Source of the DNA: Cupriavidus sp. WGlv3
Lineage (GTDB): Bacteria > Pseudomonadota > Gammaproteobacteria > Burkholderiales > Burkholderiaceae
Reading direction: 5' to 3'
NCBI RefSeq assembly: GCF_023952475.1
Contig: NZ_JALHRX010000014.1
Span: forward strand, 95,063-159,062
Length of the DNA: 64,000 bases
Below, piece by piece: positions 8,049 through 16,542 of the stretch. How positions within the stretch are numbered: position 1 is the stretch's first letter; each line of letters begins with the position of its first letter. The notes under the pieces were generated by a model. It did no database searches and was not told the origin of the DNA. It worked only from the letters and a program-made list of their open reading frames with translations. The position numbers and the translations under genes were made by a program.

Positions 8049-8948
8049 TCAGGCCTTGCGCTCGCCGCCAAGCGCCTCGGTCAGGTCGACCAGCATGCCG
8101 GACAGCTCGCCGGCCATCATGGTGAAGTCCGCGTCGAAGCGCTCGTCTTCATCGTGCGCGGTGCCGTCGGCCTGTTCCTTGATCACGTCGAGCGGCGCGA
8201 CTTTCTTGACCACCAGCCCGTCGGTCAGCACGAACGAGACGCGGTCGTTCCAGGTCATCGCCAGGCGCGTGCAGCGCTTGCCGGCGGCGATATGGCGGCG
8301 CAGGTCTTCGGGGTCGAGCGGGTGGCGCACGTAGCGGACCGTGGCCTTGCTTTCGGCGCCGGACTGCAGCTCGATTTCCTGGTCGACGGTAAAGCCGGCG
8401 GGGGCCGCATCGCCGGCCAGCCATTCGGTCATGGCCGCCACCGGCGACTGGTTGACGTGCAGGTTGATCAACGGCAGCGGGTCCAGCGCCTTGAACAGCA
8501 TGCCGCGCACTTCATCGGCCTTGGCCGCGGCGGCGGCATCGATGGCGAGCCAGCCGTTGTCAGGATCGATCCATACGCGCGTGTCGCGACGGATGCTGAA
8601 GGCGCGCGGCAGCAGCTCTTCGGTGACCTGCTCCTTCAGTTCCTTCATTTGCTTGCGGCCCGGCTTGTAGCCTTGCTGCTCTTCGATCTCGGCGGCGCGG
8701 GCGCGCGTGACCTGGTTGACCACGGTGGTGGGCAGCAGCTTCTTTTCGGTGCGCAGCGTCAGCAGCATCTGGCGGCCGACGGTGTGGACCAGCTGGCCGT
8801 TGTCGCGCGGCGAGGCCCAGCCCTGCGTCTGCATCTCGAGGCTGGTGCCGGGAAAGAAGGCGTGCTTTGCCAGGCTGGCTTCGACCTCGTCGGCGCTGGG
8901 CGACCACGGGGCGGAGAAACGATGGACCTGCAGATTCTTGAACCACAT
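8049..8948 (-). CDS. rdgC: Recombination-associated protein RdgC
   Basis: 299 residues, the normal size, from the conserved start MWFKNLQVHRF at 8948; the open frame to 9050 is upstream spill. RdgC forms a ring-shaped dimer that binds DNA without sequence preference and restrains RecA. Family features include the early FFPGTSLEMQTQGW segment, LLPTTVVNQVTRARAAEIEEQQGYKPGRKQMKELKEQV near residues 72-110, and the C-terminal region TRLAMTWNDRVSFVLTDGL. It is a single gene convergent with the thioesterase gene. Confidence 0.97.
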   Translation of the reverse strand: MWFKNLQVHRFSAPWSPSADEVEASLAKHAFFPGTSLEMQTQGWASPRDNGQLVHTVGRQMLLTLRTEKKLLPTTVVNQVTRARAAEIEEQQGYKPGRKQMKELKEQVTEELLPRAFSIRRDTRVWIDPDNGWLAIDAAAAAKADEVRGMLFKALDPLPLINLHVNQSPVAAMTEWLAGDAAPAGFTVDQEIELQSGAESKATVRYVRHPLDPEDLRRHIAAGKRCTRLAMTWNDRVSFVLTDGLVVKKVAPLDVIKEQADGTAHDEDERFDADFTMMAGELSGMLVDLTEALGGERKA

Positions 8949-9058
8949 GGGGAATTCGGCCAAAGGGACGAATTCTATCCGCTCGCGACGCGCGGCCGCG
9001 AAAAAGTGGGCCGCCGCACGGCACATGGGCCGCGCGGCGGATGACCGCAAGCCCCGCT

Positions 9059-9637
9059 TTACAGGTCGAGCCTGGTGATCTTGCTGCCTTCGAAGCTCAG
9101 GCCCGCCATCAGGCCGGCATTGGTCAGCACGAAGCCGACGATGGGCTGCTGCGCGGTGTTGGTGTCGAGCACGCCGTTTGCGCCAATCGTGGCCAGCGCG
9201 ACGGTGGCATCCACGCCCGCGGTCCAGCCGCTGCTGCGCACGAACTTGTCGTAGGCGTCCTGCGTCATGAACATCAGGATCACGGCCTTGGACTGCGCCC
9301 CGATCTGCCAGCCGACCGAGCCGGAGACCAGCCGGTAATAGCCGCGCGTGCCGCCACCCGAGCGCAGCGCGCCGTCGCCATACTCGCCGCCGACGATAAA
9401 GCCCGCCGACAGGGTCTTCGGGAACACCAGGATGCCGCGCGCGCGGCTGCCCAGCTCGCGCGAACCGTTGACCGAGCTGTACAGGCGCGACAGCGTGGCG
9501 TCCGCGCCGGAATCCAGTTCACGCCGGCGCGCGGCCTTGTCGGCGGGCGCGTCGGGCTTGGTGGTGGTGCACGCGCCGGTGGCCAGCGTGCCGAGGGCCA
9601 GACCCGCGCTGGCCGAAAGGAAGGTTCGACGTTTCAT
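9059..9637 (-). CDS. Lipid-binding SYLF (Ysc84-like) domain lipoprotein
   Basis: 192 residues from ATG 9637, which follows GGAGAC; the frame extends to 9814 without a better start. The signal peptide MKRRTFLSASAGLALG ends at a possible lipobox TGAC-T near residue 23. The SYLF core shows ARGILVFPKTLSAGFIVGGEYGDGAL and SGSVGWQIGAQSKAVILMFMT, ending with GLSFEGSKITRLDL. In eukaryotes the domain binds phosphoinositides; in bacteria the role is unclear, probably envelope-associated. It is expressed divergently from the small lipoprotein at 9853. Confidence 0.88.
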   Translation of the reverse strand: MKRRTFLSASAGLALGTLATGACTTTKPDAPADKAARRRELDSGADATLSRLYSSVNGSRELGSRARGILVFPKTLSAGFIVGGEYGDGALRSGGGTRGYYRLVSGSVGWQIGAQSKAVILMFMTQDAYDKFVRSSGWTAGVDATVALATIGANGVLDTNTAQQPIVGFVLTNAGLMAGLSFEGSKITRLDL

Positions 9638-9852
9638 CTCGTCTCCTTGGTGTTGTTGTCGCCTTTGAAGCATAGGCGCCGAAATCACCCGGGCAAATGA
9701 TTCAGGACAACGAGTCGTTTCCATTTGTGACGAAGGTGGTGCAAGACGGCCGTTCGCGGCAAGAATAATGGGCCTTGCGCCCGGTACGTCCCATGGCTGG
9801 CTTATGGCTACCATGTGACCGTCGCTGCGCCGTCACCGCATCTTGATGAGTC

Positions 9853-10266
9853 ATGAAGAAACTTCTCACTGCCTTGCCGCTGCTTCTGCTGGCCGCCTGC
9901 GCCTCCCAGCCCCCGGGGATTTCCACTGACGCCGCGGCATCGGCTCCGGCGGCCGACACCGGCAGCGAATGGCAGACCCTGCGCGCCAAATACATGGATT
10001 GCACGCAGAAGAAGGCCAACGACAACCTGTCGGCCAAGGGCCAGTCCAAAGACGTGGCCGACCTGGCGCTGTCGGCGTGCCAGCCGGAACTGGACGCGAT
10101 GCACCAGTCGTTCCGCAGTTATCTCAATGCACAGATGTCGTCGTCACACGGCAAGAGCAGCGCGCGCCAGGCTGCGGCGCGCGTGACCAGCGACACCCGC
10201 GACAAGGCGCGCAATTACCTGGTGCGCTACGTCGAGCGCGAGCGCTACCTGGCCCGCCAGAACTGA
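9853..10266 (+). CDS. Small hypothetical lipoprotein
   Basis: 137 residues. The N-terminus MKKLLTALPLLLLAAC is a clear lipoprotein signal with lipobox LAAC (Cys16), followed by a low-complexity Ala/Pro/Ser linker. The rest is predicted helical and contains two cysteines (MDCTQKKAND, SACQPELDAM) that could form a disulfide. I do not recognise a named family. It ends 20 bp from the convergent aldo/keto reductase gene, with a GC palindrome (GGCGGGCCCGCC) between them. Confidence 0.75.
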   Translation: MKKLLTALPLLLLAACASQPPGISTDAAASAPAADTGSEWQTLRAKYMDCTQKKANDNLSAKGQSKDVADLALSACQPELDAMHQSFRSYLNAQMSSSHGKSSARQAAARVTSDTRDKARNYLVRYVERERYLARQN

Positions 10267-10285
10267 CGGCGGGCCCGCCGCCGGC

Positions 10286-11071
10286 TCAGAGCATTTCCAG
10301 CGGCGCCGGGCCGTCGGGCGGCGGGAAGATGCGGTCGATCTCGGCCAGCTGCGCCGGCGACAATGTCTTCGACAGCGCCTCCAGGTTTTCCTGCAGGCGC
10401 TCGCGCCGGCTGGTCTTGGGGATGGCGATGACGCCGTCCTGCGCCAGCAGCCACGCCAGTGCCGCCTGTGCCGCGCTCATGCCGTGGTCGCGCGCGAAGC
10501 GCTTGAGCCCGGGATGGCCCAGCAGGCGCGACTGCTCGATCGGGGAATAGGCCATCACCGGCACGCCGCGCTGGCGCAGCCACGGCAACAGGTCCCCGCG
10601 GCCGCCGCCCGGCACGTCCCACAATTCCTGCATATCGGACAGGTCCAGGTTGCTGACGCCCCAGTGGCGGATCTTGCCGTCGCGCTGCAGCGCCTCCATG
10701 GCCTGCACGGTCTCTTCCAGCGGCACGCCGCCGCGCCAGTGCAACAGGTACAGGTCGATGCGGTCGGTGCCCAGCCGCTGCAGGCTGCGCTCGCACGCCT
10801 GCACCGTGCCGCGCCGGCTGGCGTTGAACGGGTAGACCTTGCTGACCAGGAAGGCCTGGTCGCGCCGGCCGGAGATGGCCTCGCCGATCATGGCCTCGGA
10901 CTGGCCCTCGCCGTACATCTCGGCGGTATCGATCAGGCGCAGGCCCAGGTCCAGCCCCAGGCGCAGCGTGGCAATTTCTTCCGCGCGCGCGGCGGGCGAC
11001 TCGCCCATATTCCATGTGCCCATGCCGAGCGCCGGGACGCGCTGGCCGTCGGGCAGGGTGACTTGCTTCAT
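10286..11071 (-). CDS. Aldo/keto reductase, apparently with an internal deletion
   Basis: 261 residues from ATG 11071. The catalytic tetrad of the AKR superfamily is present: Asp and Tyr in LIDTAEMYG, Lys in AFLVSKVYP and His in YLLHWRGG. These NADPH enzymes reduce carbonyls. After WGVSNLDLSDMQELWDVPGGG the sequence jumps to RGDLLPWLRQRGVPVMAYSP, so the family's TNQxxYNLxxRGxE strand, which carries the Gln that contacts the nicotinamide side, is missing. The gap looks like about 18 residues and is in frame. The C-terminal cofactor segment IPKTSRRERLQENLEAL is intact. Activity is therefore doubtful. Confidence 0.85.
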   Translation of the reverse strand: MKQVTLPDGQRVPALGMGTWNMGESPAARAEEIATLRLGLDLGLRLIDTAEMYGEGQSEAMIGEAISGRRDQAFLVSKVYPFNASRRGTVQACERSLQRLGTDRIDLYLLHWRGGVPLEETVQAMEALQRDGKIRHWGVSNLDLSDMQELWDVPGGGRGDLLPWLRQRGVPVMAYSPIEQSRLLGHPGLKRFARDHGMSAAQAALAWLLAQDGVIAIPKTSRRERLQENLEALSKTLSPAQLAEIDRIFPPPDGPAPLEML

Positions 11072-11171
11072 CGCTTGGCTTCCAGGTTGGCCGGGGCCGG
11101 GCGCCCGGCGGCACCCAACCACACTAGTTAACAACACCGGCAATGTACAACCCGCGCGCGCCGGGAATGCT

Positions 11172-11297
11172 TCAAACCAGTCCGGTCAGAAAATACAGCG
11201 CGATGACGAAGAACACCGCGCCGGTCTTGATCAGCGTGACCGCGAAGATATCGCGGTAGGACTCGCGGTGGCTGCTGCCATTACGATCAGGAGCTGG
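11172..11297 (-). pseudogene. Possible 3' remnant of a membrane-protein gene
   Basis: The minus strand reads 41 codons ending SYRDIFAVTLIKTGAVFFVIALYFLTGLV and a stop, a plausible last transmembrane helix with normal codon use for this genome. The frame is closed upstream at 11298 and no start codon with a ribosome site is visible. It lies immediately behind the tautomerase gene. It may be the tail of a gene truncated by deletion, or chance; I cannot name the family. Confidence 0.3.
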
Positions 11298-11303
11298 TCA
11301 CGT

Positions 11304-11696
11304 TCACCGGTGCTGGTGGCGATACTCCTGCGTGCGCCCGCCGTAGCCATAGGCCGCGGCGCGGGCGTCGATCACATGGACGTAGGAGACCGGATGCAGC
11401 TTGCCCAGCAGGCCGGACATGGTCTCGAACACGGCCGCGATGAACTGCGCCTTCTCCGCCTTGGTGTTGGTTTCATCGGTCACGCTGATATCCAGGTGGA
11501 AGGCATTGCGGCCCTGCACGGACAGCGGCGCGTCGGCGATGATCCAGCTGTCGTGCGGGATGTACTGGACCGTCACGGCGATGACGTCGCGCTGCTTGCC
11601 GAGCACGCGCTCGGTCAGGTCGGCGATGGCCCTGGCGCTGCGGCGGGTGAGGTCGGCATCGGGCTGGCCGGACAGGTGCAGGACGATGTGGGGCAT
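11304..11696 (-). CDS. Tautomerase family protein
   Basis: 130 residues. The start MPHIVLHL places a proline at position 2, the N-terminal catalytic base of the 4-oxalocrotonate tautomerase superfamily after Met removal. GGAG sits just upstream of the ATG at 11696. The length fits the longer tautomerases (about 130) rather than the 62-residue 4-OT. FHLDISVTDETNTKAEKAQFIAAVFETM and SYVHVIDARAAAYGYGG are family-like. It is transcribed divergently from the LysR regulator at 11828, 131 bp away, which probably controls it. Confidence 0.85.
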   Translation of the reverse strand: MPHIVLHLSGQPDADLTRRSARAIADLTERVLGKQRDVIAVTVQYIPHDSWIIADAPLSVQGRNAFHLDISVTDETNTKAEKAQFIAAVFETMSGLLGKLHPVSYVHVIDARAAAYGYGGRTQEYRHQHR

Positions 11697-11827
11697 GGCG
11701 GGCTCCTTGGGTTTGAGCGGTTTGGTGAAGCCATGGTAGGGCGTGGTGTAGTATCGGAAAAGCGGGAATAACCGATGCCTTCCATCGGCTATGCCGAAAT
11801 GATTCCAACCCTGCCTGGAGGCTTGCC

Positions 11828-12700
11828 ATGCGTGGCTTCGACACCGACCAGTTGCGCACCTTCGTGACGGTTGCCGACAGCGGCAGCCTGTCGGCCGCGG
11901 CGCCCAGGCTGTTCCTCTCGCAGTCATCGGTCAGCGAGCAACTGCGCAAGCTGGAAGAGCGCGCCGGCGTGCCGCTGCTGACGCGCGGCCGCCACGGCGC
12001 GCAGCCGACACCGGCCGGGCAGCGGCTGCTGGCGCACGCGCGGCGCATCCTTGACCTGAATGAGCTGGCCTTGCAGGAGCTGCGCGGCCACGCGCTGGAA
12101 GGCGAGTTGCGCCTGGCGGTGACCGACTATTTCCGCCCCGGCGAGATTGCCGGCATGCTGCGGCGCCTGCGCGAGCGCTATCCGTACCTGCGCCTGCACG
12201 TGACGGTGATGAAGAGCGCGGCGATCGATGCCGCCGCCGAGCGTGACACCTTCGATATCGGCCTCAGCATGCGACTGCCAGGGACGCGCGGGCCGGCCGC
12301 GCGTGGCACAGTGCTGCGTCGCGAGCCCCTCGCCTGGGTCGCGGCACCGGCCGAGGCCGACAGCCTGCCGGCGACCCTGCCACTGGTGCTGCTGCCCGAT
12401 ACCTGTTCGCTGCACCAGTACGTGGTGCAGCGGCTGCTGCGCAAGCGGGTGCCGTTCGAGATCGCGCACTCCGCGTCCGGCGTGGCCGGACTGCATCTGG
12501 CGCTGGCGGCGGGGCTGGGCGTGTCATGCCTGAACGCGTCGGCGATCGGGCCGGGCGTGGCGCCGCTGGACGCCGCCACCGTCGCGCGGCTGGGATTGCC
12601 GCGGCTGCCCGAAGCGGAGTTCTTTCTTCTGCCAGCGCGGCGAGGGGAGTCGGCCTTCATTGCGCAAGCGCGCGATGCGCTGGCTGCACAACTGGCCTAG
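11828..12700 (+). CDS. LysR-family transcriptional regulator
   Basis: 290 residues. The N-terminal winged HTH (LRTFVTVADSGSLSAAAPRLFLSQSSVSEQLRKLEERAG, residues 9-47) is standard. A periplasmic-binding-like effector domain follows from about residue 88 (GELRLAVTDYFRPGEIAGMLRRL). It is divergent from the tautomerase gene, the classic layout for a LysR activator and its target. The effector is unknown. Confidence 0.92.
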   Translation: MRGFDTDQLRTFVTVADSGSLSAAAPRLFLSQSSVSEQLRKLEERAGVPLLTRGRHGAQPTPAGQRLLAHARRILDLNELALQELRGHALEGELRLAVTDYFRPGEIAGMLRRLRERYPYLRLHVTVMKSAAIDAAAERDTFDIGLSMRLPGTRGPAARGTVLRREPLAWVAAPAEADSLPATLPLVLLPDTCSLHQYVVQRLLRKRVPFEIAHSASGVAGLHLALAAGLGVSCLNASAIGPGVAPLDAATVARLGLPRLPEAEFFLLPARRGESAFIAQARDALAAQLA

Positions 12701-12808
12701 CGGGGCCGCTCCAAGTCAGAAAAGGATCACAAATCGGCCGACGCCAGTGGGTGCGTTGTGTTGAAAGCAACATATCCGGATTGGGAATAGGAATAATTCG
12801 CAATCTCG

Positions 12809-12837
12809 TTGACCATGACAATTCCGTAATCGATAAT
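12809..12837 (+). promoter_or_regulatory. Sigma-70 promoter of the siderophore-receptor gene
   Basis: TTGACC (12809-12814, 5/6) and GATAAT (12832-12837, 5/6) are 17 bp apart in an AT-rich stretch, putting the start near 12844, about 33 nt before the ATG. GGAATAATTCGCAATCTC just upstream and the GATAAT itself are Fur-box-like, but I could not align a convincing 19-bp Fur box. Confidence 0.6.
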
Positions 12838-12876
12838 TCGCCGGCTTTTTCAAGTTATTACAGTCGATTACAGGCC

Positions 12877-14982
12877 ATGAGAATAAAACTTCACCCGATA
12901 TGTGCCGCGGTGGCGGGGAGCTTCGTTTTTCAACCGATGCTGGTGTGGGCGCAGTCCACACCGGCGACGCCGGCGCAGTTGCCGGAGGTCACCGTCAAGG
13001 CGGACGTCAGCCGTGAGCTGGGCGCGGGCTACAACCCGCCCAACGCGGTCAGCGCGACCAAGACCGAAGCGCCGCTGCGCGACGTGCCGCAAACCGTCAA
13101 CGTGGTCACCGCCGAGGTCATGCGCGACCAGCACGCCACCTCGATGCAGGACGCGCTGAAGAACGTGCCGGGCGTGTCGTTCTCGCACGGCGACGGACAG
13201 CGCGACCAGGTCTCGATCCGCGGCTTCACCGCCATCGCCGACCAGTTCGTCGACGGCATCCGCGACGATGCGCTGTACTTCCGCGACATGTCCAACGTCG
13301 ACCGGGTCGAAGTCATCAAGGGACCGGCCGCGGTGCTGTACGGGCGCGGTTCATCGGGCGGCCTGATCAACCGCGTGACCAAGAAGCCGGGCATCGACGT
13401 CACCGACTTCGCGCTCAGCTACGGAATGTGGGCCGACCGCCGCGCCGAAGCCGACGTTGGCCGCGTGTTCGCCGACGGCGCCGCGGCGTTCCGTATCACG
13501 GGCGCGGTGCAGAAGGCCAACAGCTACCGCTCGCAGCAGTTCCTGGACCGCGCTGCGATCGCGCCGTCGCTGGAGCTGCGCGTCGCGCCCGAGACCACCG
13601 TGCTGTTCCAGGCCGACTACCTGGAAGACCGCCGCGTCACCGACTTCGGCATCCCGGCGTACCGCGGGCGGCCGGTGGACGTGCCCGCGTCGCGCTACTA
13701 CGGCGCGGCCAACGCGCGCGACGCCGACTACTCGCAGTCGCGTGTGTTCTCCGGCACCGCCACGATCAACCATCGCTTCAATGAGAACTGGTCGATCCGC
13801 AATGCCACGCGCTACTACCACTACTCGCTCGACCGCAACAACACGCTGACCGCCGCGGTCAACGAAGCGGCGCAGACCCTGACCATGAACCACGGCAATG
13901 TCCGCCGTGAGGAACATGGCTGGTTCAACCAGACCGACCTGATCCAGAAGGCGACGATCCTCGGCACCAAGCACGAGATCCTGTACGGCATGGAGATCGG
14001 CCAGCAGAACAAGGACCAGATCAACAACACCAAGCCGGTGCCGGGCACCTTCGACCTGTTCAACCCGGTGCTGCCGGTGCTGCCGCGCCTGGCGCCGGGC
14101 AACCCGACCACCTCGAACCTGGGCATCTTCGACACGCTGGCGTTCTACACCCAGGACATGATCACCTTCAGCGAGCAGTGGAAGGCGCTGGTCGGGGTGC
14201 GCTACGACAACTTCCAGCAGGAAACCCGCAACCGCATCGCCGGCCAGCGCGACCTGTCGCGCAGCGACTCCGCCTGGAGCCCGCGTGCCGGCCTGGTGTG
14301 GCAGCCGAGCAAGACCCAGTCGTACTACGTGTCGTGGAGCAAGTCGTTCCAGCCGTCGGGCGAGGCCTTTGCGCTGGCGGCCAACAATGCCGACCTGTCG
14401 CCGGAGACCACCAACAACACCGAGGTGGGCGCCAAATACGACTGGCTGAACGGCAAGGCCAGCACCACGATCTCGCTGTTCCGCCTGGAGCGCAGCAATA
14501 TCAAGGTCGCCAACGCCACCAACACGGCGTTGCTGCCGATCGGCGAGCAGCGCACCGACGGCGTGGAACTCTCCGGCGCGGCCGAGCTGGGTAGCGGCTG
14601 GCGCATGCTGGCCGGCTACGCCTACCTGGACGCCACCATCACCAAGTCCAGCGCCGCGCTGCAAGGCAAGCGCGCCACCATCACGCCGCGCCACTCCGGC
14701 AACCTGTGGGTGACCAAGGACCTGGGCCACGGCTTCGGTGTCGGCCTCGGCGCCAACCTGGTCGGTGCGCGCTATGCCGACCCGCAGAACACCGTGACCC
14801 TGCCCGGCTACGTCACCGCCGACGCGATGGCCTGGTACCGCCGCGGTGCCTTCGAGGCCCAGCTGAACGTGTACAACCTGTTCGACAAGGGCTACATCGT
14901 CTCGGCGCACGGCACCAACGCCAACCTGAACATGCCGGGCGCTCCGCGCAGCGTCATGGCCACCCTGCGCTACCGCATGTAA
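12877..14982 (+). CDS. TonB-dependent catecholate-type siderophore receptor
   Basis: 701 residues from ATG 12877; the frame is open much further upstream across the LysR gene end, but the signal peptide and promoter fix this start. Signal peptide MRIKLHPICAAVAGSFVFQPMLVWAQ, then the TonB-box region LPEVTVKAD. The plug (about residues 60-180) includes RDVPQTVNVVTAEVM, MQDALKNVPGVSFS and VEVIKGPAAVLYGRGSSGG. A 22-strand barrel completes the protein, with YNLFDKGYIVS near the end. Plug motifs resemble Fiu-type catecholate receptors. It ends TLRYRM rather than in an aromatic residue. No siderophore biosynthesis genes are nearby, so it probably takes up foreign siderophores. Confidence 0.93.
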   Translation: MRIKLHPICAAVAGSFVFQPMLVWAQSTPATPAQLPEVTVKADVSRELGAGYNPPNAVSATKTEAPLRDVPQTVNVVTAEVMRDQHATSMQDALKNVPGVSFSHGDGQRDQVSIRGFTAIADQFVDGIRDDALYFRDMSNVDRVEVIKGPAAVLYGRGSSGGLINRVTKKPGIDVTDFALSYGMWADRRAEADVGRVFADGAAAFRITGAVQKANSYRSQQFLDRAAIAPSLELRVAPETTVLFQADYLEDRRVTDFGIPAYRGRPVDVPASRYYGAANARDADYSQSRVFSGTATINHRFNENWSIRNATRYYHYSLDRNNTLTAAVNEAAQTLTMNHGNVRREEHGWFNQTDLIQKATILGTKHEILYGMEIGQQNKDQINNTKPVPGTFDLFNPVLPVLPRLAPGNPTTSNLGIFDTLAFYTQDMITFSEQWKALVGVRYDNFQQETRNRIAGQRDLSRSDSAWSPRAGLVWQPSKTQSYYVSWSKSFQPSGEAFALAANNADLSPETTNNTEVGAKYDWLNGKASTTISLFRLERSNIKVANATNTALLPIGEQRTDGVELSGAAELGSGWRMLAGYAYLDATITKSSAALQGKRATITPRHSGNLWVTKDLGHGFGVGLGANLVGARYADPQNTVTLPGYVTADAMAWYRRGAFEAQLNVYNLFDKGYIVSAHGTNANLNMPGAPRSVMATLRYRM

Positions 14983-15000
14983 AGCGCAGCATCGGGGACA

Positions 15001-15035
15001 AAAAAACCGGGCGGTTCCTCACCGCCCGGTTTTTT
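15001..15035. terminator. Rho-independent terminator (bidirectional)
   Basis: AAAAAACCGGGCGGT (15001-15015), loop TCCTC, then ACCGCCCGG and a run of T. The A run on the left makes it work on both strands, closing the receptor gene and the convergent DUF2147 gene. Confidence 0.9.
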
Positions 15036-15108
15036 TTTCGCCTGCTGTTTCTTCTTCGGCCGGTCACGCAACCGCATGCCCCGGAGAAACCCTGAGTGCC
15101 GGCAGCGC

Positions 15109-15573
15109 TCAGTGCTCGCGCTCCCAGGTCTGGGTGCGGCCGATCAGGCTGATGCCGATGAAGCCGCGCACGTTGAGCTTGTTGCCATCCTCGGTGAGCG
15201 ACATCTTGCTCTTGTAGACCTTGCCGTTCTCGGGGTCCAGGATCTCGCCGCCGCTCCACTCGTTGTCGCCGGTCTTGCGCAGGCCGGACAGGATGGTCAT
15301 GCCGATCAGCGGCTGGTCCTTGCGTGCGTCGGTGCACTTGTCGCAGACGCGCGGCTTGCCGTCGCTGTCGACGAAGCTTTTGAGCAGGCGTCCGCTGTAG
15401 ACGCCGTTCTTCTCGGTGATCTCCACCAGTCCGCGCGGCTTGCCGGTGTTGTCGTCGATGGTCTTCCACGTGCCAGTGGGCGTGGCCTGCGCCAGCGCCG
15501 CGGCGCTGCCAAGCAGGGTGGCGGCAAGCACCGTGGCGCGCATGGTGCGGGCGATGAGGGAAGGGCTGCGCAT
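15109..15573 (-). CDS. DUF2147 domain secreted protein
   Basis: 154 residues from ATG 15573, preceded by AAAGGAGA. A signal peptide (RATVLAATLLGSAAALAQA) is cleaved near residue 29. The mature domain begins TGTWKTIDDNTGKPRGLVEITEKNGVYSGRL, the DUF2147 signature, with a Cys pair in VCDKCTDAR and an ending GISLIGRTQTWER. DUF2147 proteins are small periplasmic beta-barrel proteins of unknown role, often met near stress or envelope genes. It is convergent with the TonB receptor gene. Confidence 0.88.
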   Translation of the reverse strand: MRSPSLIARTMRATVLAATLLGSAAALAQATPTGTWKTIDDNTGKPRGLVEITEKNGVYSGRLLKSFVDSDGKPRVCDKCTDARKDQPLIGMTILSGLRKTGDNEWSGGEILDPENGKVYKSKMSLTEDGNKLNVRGFIGISLIGRTQTWEREH

Positions 15574-16507
15574 GATGTCTCCTTTGAGGTCCGTAGCCAC
15601 GCCAATCTACTGGCGCAGCCGCCGGGCCGCAATCCGGCGCGGACCGGCGCGCGCCCTTCCGCGGCGCTTGCCCGCTTCCCGCCAGGCCGCACGCAGCGGG
15701 CGTTGGCGGGTTTTTGTGGCGCAGCAAAACGCGCCTGCGCACGGCCGCTGAAGCAATCCTCTAAGCGGATGTACGACGCACCGCGCGGCACTTTGCCGCG
15801 TCCTTCGCGAGGGCGCGAACGCATCCGCAAAGCGCGGCGCGCGTGCTCCGGATCGAGCGGCACGACGCGACCTCACCGGAGCGATTGCCGGAGTGTTGCC
15901 GCGATGCTTCGCTGGCGTCGCGGCTTGGCTCGAGCGCAACGCTTCGATGCCGCCGCGATGTCCTTGCGATGCCTTCGCGACGTTGCGTCGATGCAAACCG
16001 TTGCGTGCACGCATCACTCTCGCGCACGCTCGGTGATGATGTCGCACAGCGACCGACGCCGGTGTCGCCGAGCATCGAGCGCGGCGCTGCACGTGCGTGC
16101 CGGGTCGAGTGTGTAAAGCATGCAGAGCGCGCGCCGGTGTTCGCGTCGCGCGCGTGTTGAAGCGTGCCGCCGCACAGCTCGACGCGCGCCGCTCGCGCCT
16201 TGGTGCATCGCCCGCAAAGCCTTTGTCCATGCGGCTTTTCGGAAAGTGCGAGGACACGCGGCAGCGCTGTTCATGGTCGTCGCGCGCATGCTGCGCGGCT
16301 TGTCATCGCTACGCGCGACGGTGTGTAAAAGCTGCGGCGCGCGCAGTCAGCGAAGGGGCATCGCGCAGTGTGCGCGAGCGCGCGTAGTGGGTCTCGACAT
16401 GGGCATGCGCGCGACGCGTTTCGATGTCGTCGGCAACGTCTTCGTGACGACGCGCGTGAGAACTAGTTGGAGCGATGCATGCAGGCAAGTTTTTTTGCAC
16501 TTTTTTC
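15574..16507. other. Gene-free stretch of unusual composition
   Basis: About 930 bp without a supportable gene. Open frames on both strands encode only Arg/Ala/His/Cys-rich sequence with no domain, and the genome's G/C third-position bias is absent. From about 15770 to 16460 the DNA is dominated by alternating purine-pyrimidine runs (GCGCGTG, CGTGCACGCAT, TGTGCGCGAGCGCGCG, GGCATGCGCGCGACGCG) and repeated GCGATG/TCGATG/GCATCG words. Such DNA can form Z-DNA or bind nucleoid proteins; that is inference. Confidence 0.5.
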
Positions 16508-16536
16508 TTAACATCATCGTGCAAACGAATTATGAT
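16508..16536 (+). promoter_or_regulatory. Strong sigma-70 promoter upstream of the histone H1-like gene
   Basis: TTAACA (16508-16513, 5/6) and TATGAT (16531-16536, 5/6) are exactly 17 bp apart, in an AT-rich patch with T tracts (16490-16506) that act like an UP element. Transcription would start near 16543, leaving a leader of about 535 nt to the ATG at 17080 unless an unseen small gene or RNA lies between. Confidence 0.6.
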
Positions 16537-16542
16537 TCGCCT

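Noticed and set aside
12715..12876. Fur box in front of the siderophore receptor gene
   Set aside because: Only half-site resemblance (GATAAT, GGAATAATT); no 19-bp match could be aligned.
15607..16257. A 216-codon minus-strand frame in the gene-free island
   Set aside because: Arg/Ala/His/Cys-rich sequence with no recognisable fold, no ribosome site and no usual codon bias.
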